DNA of 64,000 nucleotides from Kocuria sp. cx-455 (GCF_014698015.1 NZ_JACXBS010000003.1:217489-281488); one strand, 5' to 3'. Numbered from the stretch's first letter, positions 8,538-20,926 are shown. A program made the numbers and translations. Notes: generated from the letters alone by a model not told the origin.

Positions 8538-10649
8538 CTATGCGTGGTGACCCCGGGTTTCCGCCTTGGGGTCGCGGGCGGGTTTGGCCTCCTTAGCGGG
8601 GGCGTCGCCGCTGGCGCGCAGGCGGCGGAAGTACTCGTCCGCCTCCTGTTGACGCTCCTCTTCCACGGTTCCGGCGATCTCCGCGCGCAGCAGCTCTGAG
8701 CTCAGGCCGAAGGAGTCCACGAGCTCCAGGGAATAGGGGCGCAGCCGGGAGATCAGCCGGTTCACGTAGCTCTGCAGGGCGCGACCGCGGCGCATCGAGA
8801 GTCGGCCGTAGGCCAGGTACCAACCCAGGTTCTCCTCGAGCAGGTGCAGGCCGAACAGGTCACGCAACCATGTGAGGACCCGTTTGGTGCCGGGGTCCTG
8901 GATTCTCTCGAGCCCCTCGGTGAACGCCTCCCACTGCAGCAACTGGGCGTGGGAGCGGGCGGCTTCGATCAGGCGATGTTGATTGTTGTTGAACGCCTCC
9001 GCCTGTTCCTTCTTGGGCTTGCGGGCCACGGCGCGCATCTCGTCCGCGACGTCCTCGATGATGGTTTCCACGCGGTCCATCAGCAAGGCGCGCTGGGCGG
9101 CGGGATCGCGCAGTGCATTGACCGATTTGCGGGCGTCACCGGTGTCCGTGAAGGCCTGGGTGAGCTTGCGCAAACCGGAACGGTTGAAACCGGCCTCGGT
9201 GGCGCGATCGGCCACGTAGCGGGCCATCACACCCACGTCAGCATTCTTGAACTCGTCCGAGTAATCGGCGAGCAGGCGCTTGGCCACCAGCTGTAGCAGA
9301 ACCGTGTTGTCACCCTCGAAGGTCGCGTAGATATCGAGGTCCGCCCGCAACTGCGGGATGCGGTTCTTGGCCATGAAGCCGGCGCCACCGCACGCCTCAC
9401 GGGCCTCCTGCAGGGTGGCCAGTGCGCTCCAGGTGGACATCGATTTGAAGGCCGCGGCCAGGGTCTCCAAGTCCTGGCGATTGCCGTCCGAGTCGTCCTC
9501 GCCGGAGAAGACCTCGTGGAACTTGTCGAGCAACTGCTGGTGGGCGAAGATCATCGCGTAGGTCTCCGCAATACGCGGGATCAACCGGCGTTGGTGCTGC
9601 TGGTAGTCCAGCAGGGTCTGCTCGCGGATGTCCGAGTCGGTGTTGAACTGACGGCGCTGCTCCGCATACCGAACGGCAATGGTGAGCGCCATCTGATTGG
9701 CGAGTGTCGCGGCACCGTCCAGGGACACACGCCCCTGCACCAGGGTGCCGATCATCGTGAAGAAACGGCGGCCCGGGGAGGCAATGGGGGAGGAGTAGTC
9801 ACCGTTCTCATCCACAGCCCCGTACTTGTTGAGCAGGTTGCTGCGAGGCACGCGCACGTGTGTGAAGTGCAGGCGACCGTTGTCCACACCGTTGAGACCA
9901 CCCTTGCGGCCGTCGTCCTCACCGCCCACTCCGGGCAGGAACTCACCGTTGTCATCGCGGAGGGGAACGTACAGACAGTGCACGCCGTGGTTGGTGCCCT
10001 TGACGATCAATTGCGCGAAGACCACGGCGGCCCTGCCGTGCACCGCCGCGTTACCCAGGTAGTCCTTCCACGCGGCCTTGAACGGTGTGTGGATCTCGAA
10101 CTCGTCGGTCTCGGGGAGATACGTGGCGGTCGTGCCGATGGAAGCCACATCGGAACCGTGTCCGATCTCCGTCATAGCGAACACGCCGGGAGTGTTCAGA
10201 TTGAGGATGTCAGGGAGCCACTTGAGGTGGTGCTCCTTGGAACCCAGGTTGAGCACGGCCGAACCGAACAGGCCCCACTGCACGCCAGACTTGATCTGAA
10301 GGGACGGGTCGGCGAGCACGAGTTCTTCGAACGCGGAGACATTGGCGCCGGGGCTGTTGGAACCGCCCAGGTACTCGGGCATGCCCGCCAGTGCCGTGCC
10401 GGCGTCGCGAAGGATCCTGACCTGCTCGAAGGTGAGCTCGCGCTGGTCCTCGAACGTCAAGTTGTGATTGCTATGCAGGCGGGGATCCAGGGCGCGCTCG
10501 CGAGCGGCCTTGCGCGCCTCTGGCCAGCGGCCCAGTAGCACTTCGCCCAGACCGGCCACATCGATGTGGGTGGGCAGCGCGGCGTCCTCGGGGACCTGCG
10601 CCATCCGGTGGGTCGAGGGGTGGGTTTCGGGACGGGACGTGGTGGTCAT
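8538..10649 (-). CDS. Acyl-CoA dehydrogenase, acyl-CoA oxidase-like long form (FadE)
   Basis: A 703-residue flavoprotein for the first, alpha-beta dehydrogenation step of fatty acyl-CoA oxidation. It has the ACAD-type core, MTEIGHGSDVASIGTTATY (about residues 155-175), and the block EACGGAGFMAKNRIPQLRAD followed by TFEGDNTVLLQ (about 425-455), a pattern shared with acyl-CoA oxidases. About 230 further residues form a helical C-terminal region with an Ala/Lys-rich tail, so the protein is longer than the usual 380-residue ACADs. Whether it passes electrons to ETF or to oxygen cannot be read from the sequence. It overlaps the upstream tetR stop by 4 bases and belongs to the same strand; the thiolase/reductase/hydratase genes are divergent from this pair. 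Confidence 0.88.
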   Translation of the reverse strand: MTTTSRPETHPSTHRMAQVPEDAALPTHIDVAGLGEVLLGRWPEARKAARERALDPRLHSNHNLTFEDQRELTFEQVRILRDAGTALAGMPEYLGGSNSPGANVSAFEELVLADPSLQIKSGVQWGLFGSAVLNLGSKEHHLKWLPDILNLNTPGVFAMTEIGHGSDVASIGTTATYLPETDEFEIHTPFKAAWKDYLGNAAVHGRAAVVFAQLIVKGTNHGVHCLYVPLRDDNGEFLPGVGGEDDGRKGGLNGVDNGRLHFTHVRVPRSNLLNKYGAVDENGDYSSPIASPGRRFFTMIGTLVQGRVSLDGAATLANQMALTIAVRYAEQRRQFNTDSDIREQTLLDYQQHQRRLIPRIAETYAMIFAHQQLLDKFHEVFSGEDDSDGNRQDLETLAAAFKSMSTWSALATLQEAREACGGAGFMAKNRIPQLRADLDIYATFEGDNTVLLQLVAKRLLADYSDEFKNADVGVMARYVADRATEAGFNRSGLRKLTQAFTDTGDARKSVNALRDPAAQRALLMDRVETIIEDVADEMRAVARKPKKEQAEAFNNNQHRLIEAARSHAQLLQWEAFTEGLERIQDPGTKRVLTWLRDLFGLHLLEENLGWYLAYGRLSMRRGRALQSYVNRLISRLRPYSLELVDSFGLSSELLRAEIAGTVEEERQQEADEYFRRLRASGDAPAKEAKPARDPKAETRGHHA

Positions 10650-11326
10650 TGTGACTCCTGAGGGGTTGTCCGGGAGGGATCGTCTTCCGCGGAGAATTCG
10701 GTGTAAGTGCCTGGCCGTAAGCCCTGAACGGCCCAGTCGGTAATGAGGCGACCCATGACGGTCCGGTCCGGTTTGTCGTCACCGTCGGGCAGGGCGAGCC
10801 AGGCTTCCCCGGCGCCCCGGACCATGCCCACGGTGGAGGCCGCCCAGCACTGCAGCAGCGCCGTGGGCATTGCTTGTTCACCCCGGTGCCGAATGTGCTG
10901 GTCCATGAGTAGTTGGCACACGGAGTCCAGGAACTGCTCGATGGCTGAATCCCCGTCCGCCGGGGCGGTCACCACAAAGCGGTAGACGTCCGCGGAGGCA
11001 TCCACGGACTTCAGGTACTCCTTCACCAGGGCGTACACCGTGGCCGCGAACGAGTCCGCCTCGTGGGCCGCGGCCACCATGCGGGTTCGCATGCGCGTCA
11101 CGAAGTATTCACCCACGGCCGCTTGTACCCCGGACTTGTCCTTGAAATACCGGTAGAAAACGGACTTGGACGTCCCGCACGCGGTGGCGATCTCCTCCAT
11201 GGAAATGCCGGCACCGTGGGTGGCCACCGCATCGCGTGCGGCGGTGATCAATTCAATGCGTCGTTTGGCGCGGTGGCGCTGCCACCGCGAATTTCGACCA
11301 TCAACGTTCTTCGAGACCTGTTTCAC
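10646..11326 (-). CDS. TetR family transcriptional regulator
   Basis: A GTG at 11326 gives 226 residues beginning VKQVSKNVDGRN. The N-terminal helix-turn-helix is clear (RIELITAARDAVATHGAGIS, then MEEIATACGTSKSVFYRYFKD, about residues 20-63); the rest is a helical ligand-binding domain. The reading frame stays open far upstream, but that part lies over the divergent thiolase gene and is not protein-like, so I place the start at the first codon giving a normal TetR N-terminus. It sits between and divergent to the fatty-acid genes and overlaps fadE by 4 bases, so it probably controls both sides. The palindrome GATAC-N5-GTATC directly upstream (11327-11341) is a candidate operator. Confidence 0.87.
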   Translation of the reverse strand: MKQVSKNVDGRNSRWQRHRAKRRIELITAARDAVATHGAGISMEEIATACGTSKSVFYRYFKDKSGVQAAVGEYFVTRMRTRMVAAAHEADSFAATVYALVKEYLKSVDASADVYRFVVTAPADGDSAIEQFLDSVCQLLMDQHIRHRGEQAMPTALLQCWAASTVGMVRGAGEAWLALPDGDDKPDRTVMGRLITDWAVQGLRPGTYTEFSAEDDPSRTTPQESQ

Positions 11327-11341
11327 GATACCGAGAGTATC
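11327..11341. promoter_or_regulatory. Candidate TetR operator (GATAC-N5-GTATC)
   Basis: A perfect 5+5 inverted repeat with a 5-base spacer lies immediately upstream of the tetR start codon, in the 72-base divergent space between tetR and the thiolase gene. Its location suits autoregulation and control of the thiolase operon. A looser TGTG/CACA repeat is nearby (about 11349-11372). Assignment is inference. Confidence 0.4.
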
Positions 11342-11398
11342 AGCTACTGTGGGTTTCAGGTGATTCACACCACAAAATGACCGAGGAGCAGCTCTTTC

Positions 11399-12724
11399 AT
11401 GGACAACAGCCAGCAGAACGCACAGCAGTCCCTTCGCCGTGCCGTAGTGGTCGCGGGTAACCGCATCCCGTTCGCTCGCGCGGGTGGTGCCTACGCGAGC
11501 GCCTCCAATCAGGACATGCTCACCGCCGCCATTGACGGGCTGGTGGCGCGCGCCGGAATCTCCGGCGAGCGGTTGGGCGCAGTGGCCGGTGGTGCCGTGC
11601 TCAAGCACTCCCGCGATTTCAACCTCACCCGCGAGGCCGTGCTGGGTTCCGCACTGGACCCCGCTACCCCGGCGTTCGATGTCCAAATGGCCTGTGCGAC
11701 CGGGATGGAAACCGTGAGCACCATTTCGAACAAGATCCGCACGGGTCAGATCGAGGCGGGTATCGCCGGTGGTGTGGACTCCGCCTCGGACGCGCCCATT
11801 GCCGTGAGTGAGGGGTTGCGCCGCGCGCTGCTGCAACTGCAGCGCGCCAAGACCACCACGCAGAAGCTCAAGGCGCTCAAGAACCTTCGCCCCGGCGACC
11901 TGGTGCCTTCCGCCCCCACCACGGGCGAACCCCGCACCGGACTGAGCATGGGAGAGCACCAGGCGTTGACCACCCAGCAGTGGGACGTGAGCCGTGAGGA
12001 TCAGGACCACATCGCGGCAGCTTCGCATCAGAATCTGGCCGCCGCCTACGATCGCGGGTTCTTCGACGACCTGGTGACCCCGTTCAAGGGTGTGTCCAGG
12101 GACAACAACATGCGCGCGGATTCCACCGTGGAGAAGCTGTCCACCCTGAAGCCCGTGTTCGGTAAGAAGCTCTCCGGCGAGGCCACCATGACCGCCGGTA
12201 ACTCCACTCCGCTCACGGACGGCGCCTCCGCCGTATTGCTCACCAGCGAGGACTGGGCCGCCGAGCACCACCTGGCACCGCTGGCCGAGGTCGTCGATTC
12301 CGAGGCCGCCGCGGTGGATTTCGTCAGCGGCCACGAAGGCCTGCTCATGGCGCCGGCGTACGCCGTGCCCCGTTTGCTGGCCCGCCAGGGGGTGACCCTG
12401 CAGGACATGGACCTCATCGAGATCCACGAGGCCTTTGCCTCCACCGTGCTGGCGATCATGGCCGCGTGGGAATCCGAGCAATTCTGCCGCGACCGGCTGG
12501 GCCTGTCCGAGCCGGTGGGCACGGTGGACCGTTCCAAGCTCAACGTCAATGGTTCCTCACTCGCGGCCGGTCACCCGTTCGCGGCGACCGGTGGTCGCAT
12601 CGTGGCCTCCACCGCCAAGGAACTGGCGGCCCGCGCCAAGGCCGAGGGCCGCCCGCAGACCGCGCTGATTTCGGTGTGCGCCGCCGGTGGTCAGGGCGTG
12701 GCCATGATCCTGCGTTCCGTCTAG
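11399..12724 (+). CDS. Acetyl-CoA C-acyltransferase (thiolase, FadA2/FadI-type)
   Basis: A 441-residue thiolase that cleaves 3-ketoacyl-CoA with CoA or condenses two acyl-CoAs. The nucleophilic cysteine is C99 in VQMACATGMETVS; the second catalytic cysteine is C427 in SVCAAGGQG near the C-terminus; the histidine elements NGSSLAAGHPFAATGG and IEIHEAFAST are present. The length, with an insertion around residues 150-190, is that of the FadI/FadA2 class rather than of short AtoB enzymes. GAGGAG precedes the ATG. It heads a rightward group with fabG4- and htdX-like genes, the same set of functions as M. tuberculosis Rv0241c-Rv0244c. Confidence 0.92.
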   Translation: MDNSQQNAQQSLRRAVVVAGNRIPFARAGGAYASASNQDMLTAAIDGLVARAGISGERLGAVAGGAVLKHSRDFNLTREAVLGSALDPATPAFDVQMACATGMETVSTISNKIRTGQIEAGIAGGVDSASDAPIAVSEGLRRALLQLQRAKTTTQKLKALKNLRPGDLVPSAPTTGEPRTGLSMGEHQALTTQQWDVSREDQDHIAAASHQNLAAAYDRGFFDDLVTPFKGVSRDNNMRADSTVEKLSTLKPVFGKKLSGEATMTAGNSTPLTDGASAVLLTSEDWAAEHHLAPLAEVVDSEAAAVDFVSGHEGLLMAPAYAVPRLLARQGVTLQDMDLIEIHEAFASTVLAIMAAWESEQFCRDRLGLSEPVGTVDRSKLNVNGSSLAAGHPFAATGGRIVASTAKELAARAKAEGRPQTALISVCAAGGQGVAMILRSV

Positions 12725-12764
12725 GACGCGATCCCCGCAGATTCTCGATTGTCAGGAGCTTTGA

Positions 12765-14147
12765 GTGGCAGATACATATGTGGACCTGGTCAATTCCGGG
12801 TTGGGTAAGCAGCTCGCGAGCAAGCTGGGCCTCCCCAAACCGGCCAAGCTGCGTCGTTACCGCCCCGGTAGCGATTTCCCCGAGGGTTCCGTTCTCGTTC
12901 TGGGTAAGGGGCAGGCCGCCGACGCCGCCGCCCACGCGATGCTCGCGTGGAACCTCGATGTGCGCCGCCATGCCCAGGAAGTGGACCGCGTGGGAGCGGT
13001 GATCATCGACTACACCGGGCTCACCTCGCCCCGCGACCTGGGCAAGGTGGCGCTCGAACTGGCTTCCGTGCTGCGCAAGCTGCGCGCCGGCGGTCGGATC
13101 ATCACGATCTCGCGACCGGCCCCGGGAATCGGGACCGGGGCGGCGTCGGGAACCCCGGCCGGCGCGGAAGCTCAGGACCCGGCCGTGGCGGCGGCCCGCC
13201 AGGGTGTGGTGGGGTTTGTGCGCTCGGTCGCGCAGGAGATGCGCGGCGGTACCACCGCCAACGGCATCCTGGTGGCGGACGGCGTGTCCGCTGACGCGCC
13301 CTCCGTGGTGGGTGCACTGCGGTTCTTCCTCTCCGGGCGCAGCGCGTTCGTGGCCGGGCAGTTCCTCACGGTGACCGACGAGCGCGGTGACTCGACCGTG
13401 GACTGGGATCAGCCCGTGGCCGGCAAGGTCGCCGTGGTGACCGGAGCGGCCCGAGGCATTGGCGCGCAGATCGCCCGGACCCTGGCGCACGCCGGCGCCA
13501 AGGTGATCGTGGTGGACGTTCCCGCCGCGGGCGAGGCGCTCGCCCGGTTGGCCAATGAACTGCATGTGTCCGCCCTGCAGCTGGACGTCACGGACCCCGG
13601 GGCGGGGGAGAAGATCCTCGACCTGGCCGCCGAGCGTTACGGCACGCTGGACCTGCTGGTCCACAACGCGGGCATCACCCGGGACAAGATGCTCGCCAAC
13701 ATGGACCAGGGCAAGTGGGATTCCGTGATCGCCGTGAACGTCGAGTCGCAGTTGCGGATCACCCGGGCGGTCCTGGCCTCCGACATGATGGGGGAGCGCC
13801 CGCGCATCGTGTGCCTCGCATCGACCAGTGGTGTGGCCGGTAACCGCGGCCAAACCAACTATGCGGCGTCCAAGGCCGCAGTCATCGGTGCCGTTGCGGC
13901 CACGGCCCCTCTGATCGCCGAGAAGGGCGGCACCATCAACGCGGTGGCACCGGGCTTCATTGAATCCGAGATGACGGCCAAGATCCCCGCGGCCCGCCGC
14001 CAGATCTCACGTCGCCTCAACTCCCTGCAGCAGGGCGGCCTCCCGGAGGACGTCGCACAGACCATCACCTTCCTGCTGTCGGACGCAGCCGGCGGAATCA
14101 ACGGCCAGACGCTGCGTGTCTGCGGCCAGAACCTCGTGGGAGCGTAG
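12765..14147 (+). CDS. High-molecular-weight 3-oxoacyl reductase (FabG4-like)
   Basis: A 460-residue protein of the HMW FabG type. Residues about 1-205 form a degenerate, non-catalytic Rossmann-like domain. Residues 215-460 are a complete short-chain dehydrogenase: cofactor motif VVTGAARGIGAQIA, NAG motif HNAGITRDKML, and the Ser-Tyr-Lys site in LASTSGVAGNRGQTNYAASK. In mycobacteria FabG4 is NADH-dependent and reduces 3-ketoacyl-CoA. The GTG start (protein MADTYVDLVNSGLG) is preceded by AGGAG at a good distance. It lies 40 bases after the thiolase gene and 4 bases before the hydratase gene, so the three form an operon. Confidence 0.92.
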   Translation: MADTYVDLVNSGLGKQLASKLGLPKPAKLRRYRPGSDFPEGSVLVLGKGQAADAAAHAMLAWNLDVRRHAQEVDRVGAVIIDYTGLTSPRDLGKVALELASVLRKLRAGGRIITISRPAPGIGTGAASGTPAGAEAQDPAVAAARQGVVGFVRSVAQEMRGGTTANGILVADGVSADAPSVVGALRFFLSGRSAFVAGQFLTVTDERGDSTVDWDQPVAGKVAVVTGAARGIGAQIARTLAHAGAKVIVVDVPAAGEALARLANELHVSALQLDVTDPGAGEKILDLAAERYGTLDLLVHNAGITRDKMLANMDQGKWDSVIAVNVESQLRITRAVLASDMMGERPRIVCLASTSGVAGNRGQTNYAASKAAVIGAVAATAPLIAEKGGTINAVAPGFIESEMTAKIPAARRQISRRLNSLQQGGLPEDVAQTITFLLSDAAGGINGQTLRVCGQNLVGA

Positions 14148-14151
14148 CGCC

Positions 14152-17686
<3,535 letters not shown>

Positions 17687-17690
17687 GCAC

Positions 17691-18545
17691 ATGGATCGCG
17701 TACTGGAGGGCCTGGGCCCGGACACCGCTGAACTCGAAGAGCTTCTGGAGACGGCGTTCCACGCGGCCGCCGCGGGCGCCGCCGTTCTGGACAAGCGGGA
17801 CGAGAGCGAATTCGACGCCGTGAACAAGACGTCCGCAGGGGACTGGGTCACGGCCTTCGACGTGGCGGCGGAAAACGCCGTCGCGCAGGTGCTGCGCTCG
17901 GAGCGGCCCTCGGACGCCATTACGGGTGAGGAATCCGGCACGTTCGTTCCGGAGAACCGCTCCCGGGTGCGCTGGTCGGTTGACCCGTTGGACGGCACCA
18001 CGAACTTCATCAGGGACATCGTGTACTACGCCACCTCGGTGGCCGCGTGTGATGACCAGGGCAACTGGCTCGTGGGCGTGGTGCACGCACCGGCCCTGGG
18101 GCGTATTTACTACGCGGTGCGTGGGATGGGGGCGTGGGTCCGTCGCGACGGCAAGGACAAGAGACTCACGGGCCCCGTGCCCGAACGCACCGGTGCCCTC
18201 TACGGAACCGGTTTCTCCTACGATCCCGTGATTCGCCGCGAACAGTTCGGTTCGTTCCTGGACACCATGGACCACTACACGGACATGCGCAGGCTCGGAG
18301 CAGCATCTCTGGATCTGTGCATGGTAGCCGAGGGAGCACTGGACGGTTACTCGGAGCGGGCATTGCACGAGCACGACTGGGCTGCGGGTGCCTTGATCGC
18401 CGAAGAAGCCGGCGCTCACGTGCAGCGTCCGGACCTGCCCGCACCCACCGCCCTGCGCGGCCCTGACCAGGACGAACGGGTATATGCGGACGATTACGAG
18501 CGCGTGCGCAGCACCACGATCATTGGGGCGTGCGCCCGCGCGTGA
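17691..18545 (+). CDS. Inositol monophosphatase family protein
   Basis: A 284-residue Mg-dependent, lithium-sensitive type phosphatase. Motifs: ITGEESG with E80/E81, WSVDPLDGTTNF (95-106) holding the metal aspartates, and HEHDWAAGALIAEEAGA near the C-terminus, where the WDxAAG motif reads DWAAG. The family includes inositol-1-phosphatase, histidinol-phosphatase (HisN) and CysQ-like nucleotidases; inspection does not separate these. The ATG is 4 bases after the ligA stop region and GCAGGAG precedes it, so it is probably co-transcribed with ligA. Confidence 0.87.
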   Translation: MDRVLEGLGPDTAELEELLETAFHAAAAGAAVLDKRDESEFDAVNKTSAGDWVTAFDVAAENAVAQVLRSERPSDAITGEESGTFVPENRSRVRWSVDPLDGTTNFIRDIVYYATSVAACDDQGNWLVGVVHAPALGRIYYAVRGMGAWVRRDGKDKRLTGPVPERTGALYGTGFSYDPVIRREQFGSFLDTMDHYTDMRRLGAASLDLCMVAEGALDGYSERALHEHDWAAGALIAEEAGAHVQRPDLPAPTALRGPDQDERVYADDYERVRSTTIIGACARA

Positions 18546-18612
18546 TAGCCGCTCCGCGCCCCCGTTATCAAATCTCTATCATCCCGTTACATGTGCTTAA
18601 CCCCACATCTTG

Positions 18613-18642
18613 TTGACCCCGTGTCGACGAATGTCATAGCGT
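18613..18642 (+). promoter_or_regulatory. Candidate promoter of the rpf gene
   Basis: TTGACC (18613-18618) is followed after 18 bases by TAGCGT (18637-18642), a plausible housekeeping sigma-factor promoter. A second candidate, TTGGCA (18717-18722) N18 TATCGT (18741-18746), lies further downstream. Either would give an untranslated leader of over 200 bases. Confidence 0.45.
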
Positions 18643-18647
18643 GGCAC

Positions 18648-18965
18648 GCGTTGTGCTCCTCAGTGGGGCACGGCCCGTGTCCCCCAAAGGGATGCGCCAA
18701 AATTTTGGGAATGGATTTGGCATAACGAGAATTGTTACGCTATCGTTATCAACGACTTCCCCAAGGGACTCTCCGACGAGGGAGTCCGCAACGCTTGAGG
18801 CGGATACGATCTGCGCCCCAAGCCATGCTGGATGCTGCTGCAACACCGTACGTCGTCTACAGGGCAGCATTCCGTAGTTACTACCCCTGAATTCGACTTG
18901 TCATGGGTAGACGACGGCGCGAAGACACCCAGGGATGGGAACGAGCGTAGGTGGCCTAACGGAGC
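18648..18965 (+). other. Long structured 5' leader of the rpf gene
   Basis: The 420-base space between the phosphatase gene and rpf has no credible gene. It holds several inverted repeats in the transcribed direction: a GGGG-CACG hairpin (18665-18684), a GGACTCTC/GGGAGTCC hairpin (18766-18773 with 18780-18787) and a long-range 10-base repeat CGTCGTCTAC / GTAGACGACG (18851-18860 with 18907-18916) enclosing a CTACCC/GGGTAG pair. Other actinobacterial rpf genes are preceded by ydaO (cyclic di-AMP) riboswitches, but I do not see that riboswitch's conserved blocks here. A regulatory RNA role is inference. Confidence 0.45.
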
Positions 18966-19682
18966 ATGATGAAGACTTCGAACATGATTCGCCGTGGTGC
19001 TGCTGCTCTCGTGATCGGCGGTGCAGCCGTGGGTGCTATGGCCATGCCGGCCAACGCAGCTCCCGCATCGACCTGGGACGCTCTCGCCGAGTGCGAGTCC
19101 GGCGGCAACTGGGGCACCTCCACCGGTAACGGTTTCAGCGGTGGCCTCCAGTTCACCCCGTCCACCTGGGCCGCTTACGGTGGCTCCGGTGATCCGTCCA
19201 CGGCCTCCAAGTCCGAGCAGATCCGCGTTGCTGAAAACGTTCAGGCCGGTCAGGGCTGGGGCGCATGGCCCGCTTGCTCTGCCAAGCTGGGCCTGTCCGG
19301 CGGCGGCGGGGGCTACACCCCCGAGCAGCCCGTGGCTGCTGCCGCTGCCGTGGCTCCGCAGTCCACCCAGGTCAAGCAGGAGCAGGCTGCTCCGGCTCCC
19401 GAGGCTGAGGCTCCCGTGGCCGCACCGGCTGCTCCGGCTGAAGCTCCGGCCGCCGAGGCTGCTGCCCCCGCCGCTGTGGAGTACACCGCTCCGGCGGCTG
19501 ACGTGGCCCCGGCTGCCTCGACCGGTTCTTCCTACACCGTTCAGGCTGGCGACACCCTGGGCTCCATTGCCGCCAAGCTCGATGTGAATGGCGGCTGGGA
19601 GGCTCTCTACGCTTCCAACGCCGGTGCCGTGGCTGACGCCAATCTGATCTTCCCGGGCCAGGTCCTGAACATTCCTGCCTGA
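18966..19682 (+). CDS. rpf: Resuscitation-promoting factor (Rpf domain + LysM)
   Basis: A 238-residue secreted muralytic protein. A signal peptide covers about residues 1-32 (ends AMPANAA). The Rpf transglycosylase-like domain (about 34-110) contains STWDALAECESGGNWG with the catalytic Glu44, then GFSGGLQFTPSTW and GQGWGAWPACSAKLGL. An Ala/Pro/Glu-rich linker of about 75 residues follows, and a C-terminal LysM domain (SYTVQAGDTLGSIAAKL ... LIFPGQVLNIPA) binds peptidoglycan. This is the architecture of Micrococcus luteus Rpf, which cleaves cell-wall glycan and stimulates regrowth of dormant cells. GGAG stands very close to the first ATG, so the second ATG (18969) may be used. It has a long leader and a strong terminator and appears monocistronic. 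Confidence 0.93.
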   Translation: MMKTSNMIRRGAAALVIGGAAVGAMAMPANAAPASTWDALAECESGGNWGTSTGNGFSGGLQFTPSTWAAYGGSGDPSTASKSEQIRVAENVQAGQGWGAWPACSAKLGLSGGGGGYTPEQPVAAAAAVAPQSTQVKQEQAAPAPEAEAPVAAPAAPAEAPAAEAAAPAAVEYTAPAADVAPAASTGSSYTVQAGDTLGSIAAKLDVNGGWEALYASNAGAVADANLIFPGQVLNIPA

Positions 19683-19744
19683 TTGATCTGAACATCCTCG
19701 GATGCTTGATCCCCGCCAGCGGGTCTCCGCTGCGTGATCACCGG

Positions 19745-19777
19745 AGGTCCCCTTCCGCATAATGCGGAAGGGGACCT
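19745..19777 (+). terminator. Strong Rho-independent terminator of rpf
   Basis: A perfect 14-base-pair stem (19745-19758 with 19764-19777) with an ATAAT loop, followed by TTG. It stands 63 bases after the rpf stop codon. Confidence 0.88.
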
Positions 19778-19819
19778 TTGCATATCTTCAAATAATGATG
19801 AAAATGAAAGAATAATCAC

Positions 19820-20926
19820 ATGACGGTGGACACAGTAATCATTGGCGGTGGCATAGCTGGCTTGTCCCTGGCGTCCGAACTCGCAGAGCGTCGGGGATCC
19901 GGGGCGGGAATCACGATGGTCGAAGCAGAGGCGGCCCTGGCCCATCACACCTCCTCACGGTCGGCTCAGCAGCTCATCCCCAGCTACGGTCCCGAACCGG
20001 TCCTCGAACTGACCAGGCTCACGATTCCCGATCTGGTGGCGCCCGCCCACGCGGCTCCGTCCCCGCTGGCGTGGCACAGCCCCTTCGTGGTGACGGGGTC
20101 ACCCGCAGACGTCGCTGCGGAGACCGTACCGGTGCTGCGCACCTTGTCGAGCGAGGAACTTTTCGAGTACTGCCCCGAGCTGGCCGAGAACCCCGATCGT
20201 TACCGGGCGGCGGTCATCGACGATTCTGCGGTACGCACCGATGCCACCGCGCTCGTGGAGTGGCACCGGCAACGCGCAGAGCAGGCCGGCGTCCGGATCA
20301 TCACGAGGGCGAAGATCACCGCGGCCAGGCCGACCGGTGACGGCGCATGGGTCTTGACCGTCGGCAACAATGAGCTGAAGGCCCGCACGGTGGTCAACGC
20401 GGCGGGAGCATGGGCGGACCACGTGGCTAAATTCTTCGCAGCGGCGCCGCAGCACCTGCAGCCGCGACGGAGGACCGCGGCCTTGGTCTCCCTCAGCGAG
20501 CCCCTGGGCCCGACCCACCCCATGGTTGAGGACGCCGCGTCCGGTTGGTACTACCGCCCCGATGGGGACGGCGCCATGATCTCGTGGGGCGAGGCGGAAC
20601 CCAGTCCCGCCTGTGATGCCCAGCCGCACCCGCTGGCCATCGACGAACTGATCGAAACCGTCCAACGGGAAACAGCCATGAGGGTCACGGGTGTCCGCAA
20701 GGCGTGGACCGGGCTGCGCACCGAGACACCGTCCGACGTGCCCGTCTGTGGCTGGGACACGCAGGCCGACAATCTACTGTGGCTCGTGGGTCAGGGAGGC
20801 TACGGATTCCAGACGAGTAGTGCCCTGGCTCGCGCCGCAACGGACGTGCTGGTGGACGGGCGGATCGGGGACTGGCTCAGTGCTGAATCCGCCGCCGCTC
20901 TGCGACCTCAGCCGGTCACCGGCTGA
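19820..20926 (+). CDS. FAD-dependent oxidoreductase (D-amino-acid oxidase / glycine oxidase superfamily)
   Basis: A 368-residue DAO-family flavoprotein. The dinucleotide motif is at the very N-terminus (VIIGGGIAGLSLASELAER, residues 6-24) with an acidic strand end VEAEA and the FAD-contacting SSRSAQ block. The C-terminal part has TGVRKAWTGLRTETPSDVPVCGW split over about 290-315, and WLVGQGGYGFQTS, the usual DAO-fold ending. The substrate, probably an amine or amino acid, cannot be told. The ATG follows an unusually AT-rich stretch (about 19786-19819) that likely holds its promoter. Its stop overlaps the convergent peptidase gene's 3' end by 11 bases. Confidence 0.85.
   Translation: MTVDTVIIGGGIAGLSLASELAERRGSGAGITMVEAEAALAHHTSSRSAQQLIPSYGPEPVLELTRLTIPDLVAPAHAAPSPLAWHSPFVVTGSPADVAAETVPVLRTLSSEELFEYCPELAENPDRYRAAVIDDSAVRTDATALVEWHRQRAEQAGVRIITRAKITAARPTGDGAWVLTVGNNELKARTVVNAAGAWADHVAKFFAAAPQHLQPRRRTAALVSLSEPLGPTHPMVEDAASGWYYRPDGDGAMISWGEAEPSPACDAQPHPLAIDELIETVQRETAMRVTGVRKAWTGLRTETPSDVPVCGWDTQADNLLWLVGQGGYGFQTSSALARAATDVLVDGRIGDWLSAESAAALRPQPVTG

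Noticed and set aside
11327..12481. N-terminal extension of the TetR frame across the thiolase gene
   Set aside because: It is the antisense of the thiolase gene; composition is not protein-like and a normal TetR N-terminus starts at GTG 11326.
18640..18965. ydaO (cyclic di-AMP) riboswitch before rpf
   Set aside because: Position is right, but the conserved blocks (GGGGTGAATC-like and CCCGACAGCTAAC-like) are not visible, so I list only a structured leader.
19321..19520. Repeat array in the rpf gene (GCTCCGGCT-like units)
   Set aside because: It is the Ala/Pro-rich linker coding region; no regular spacers, so not CRISPR or a mobile repeat.
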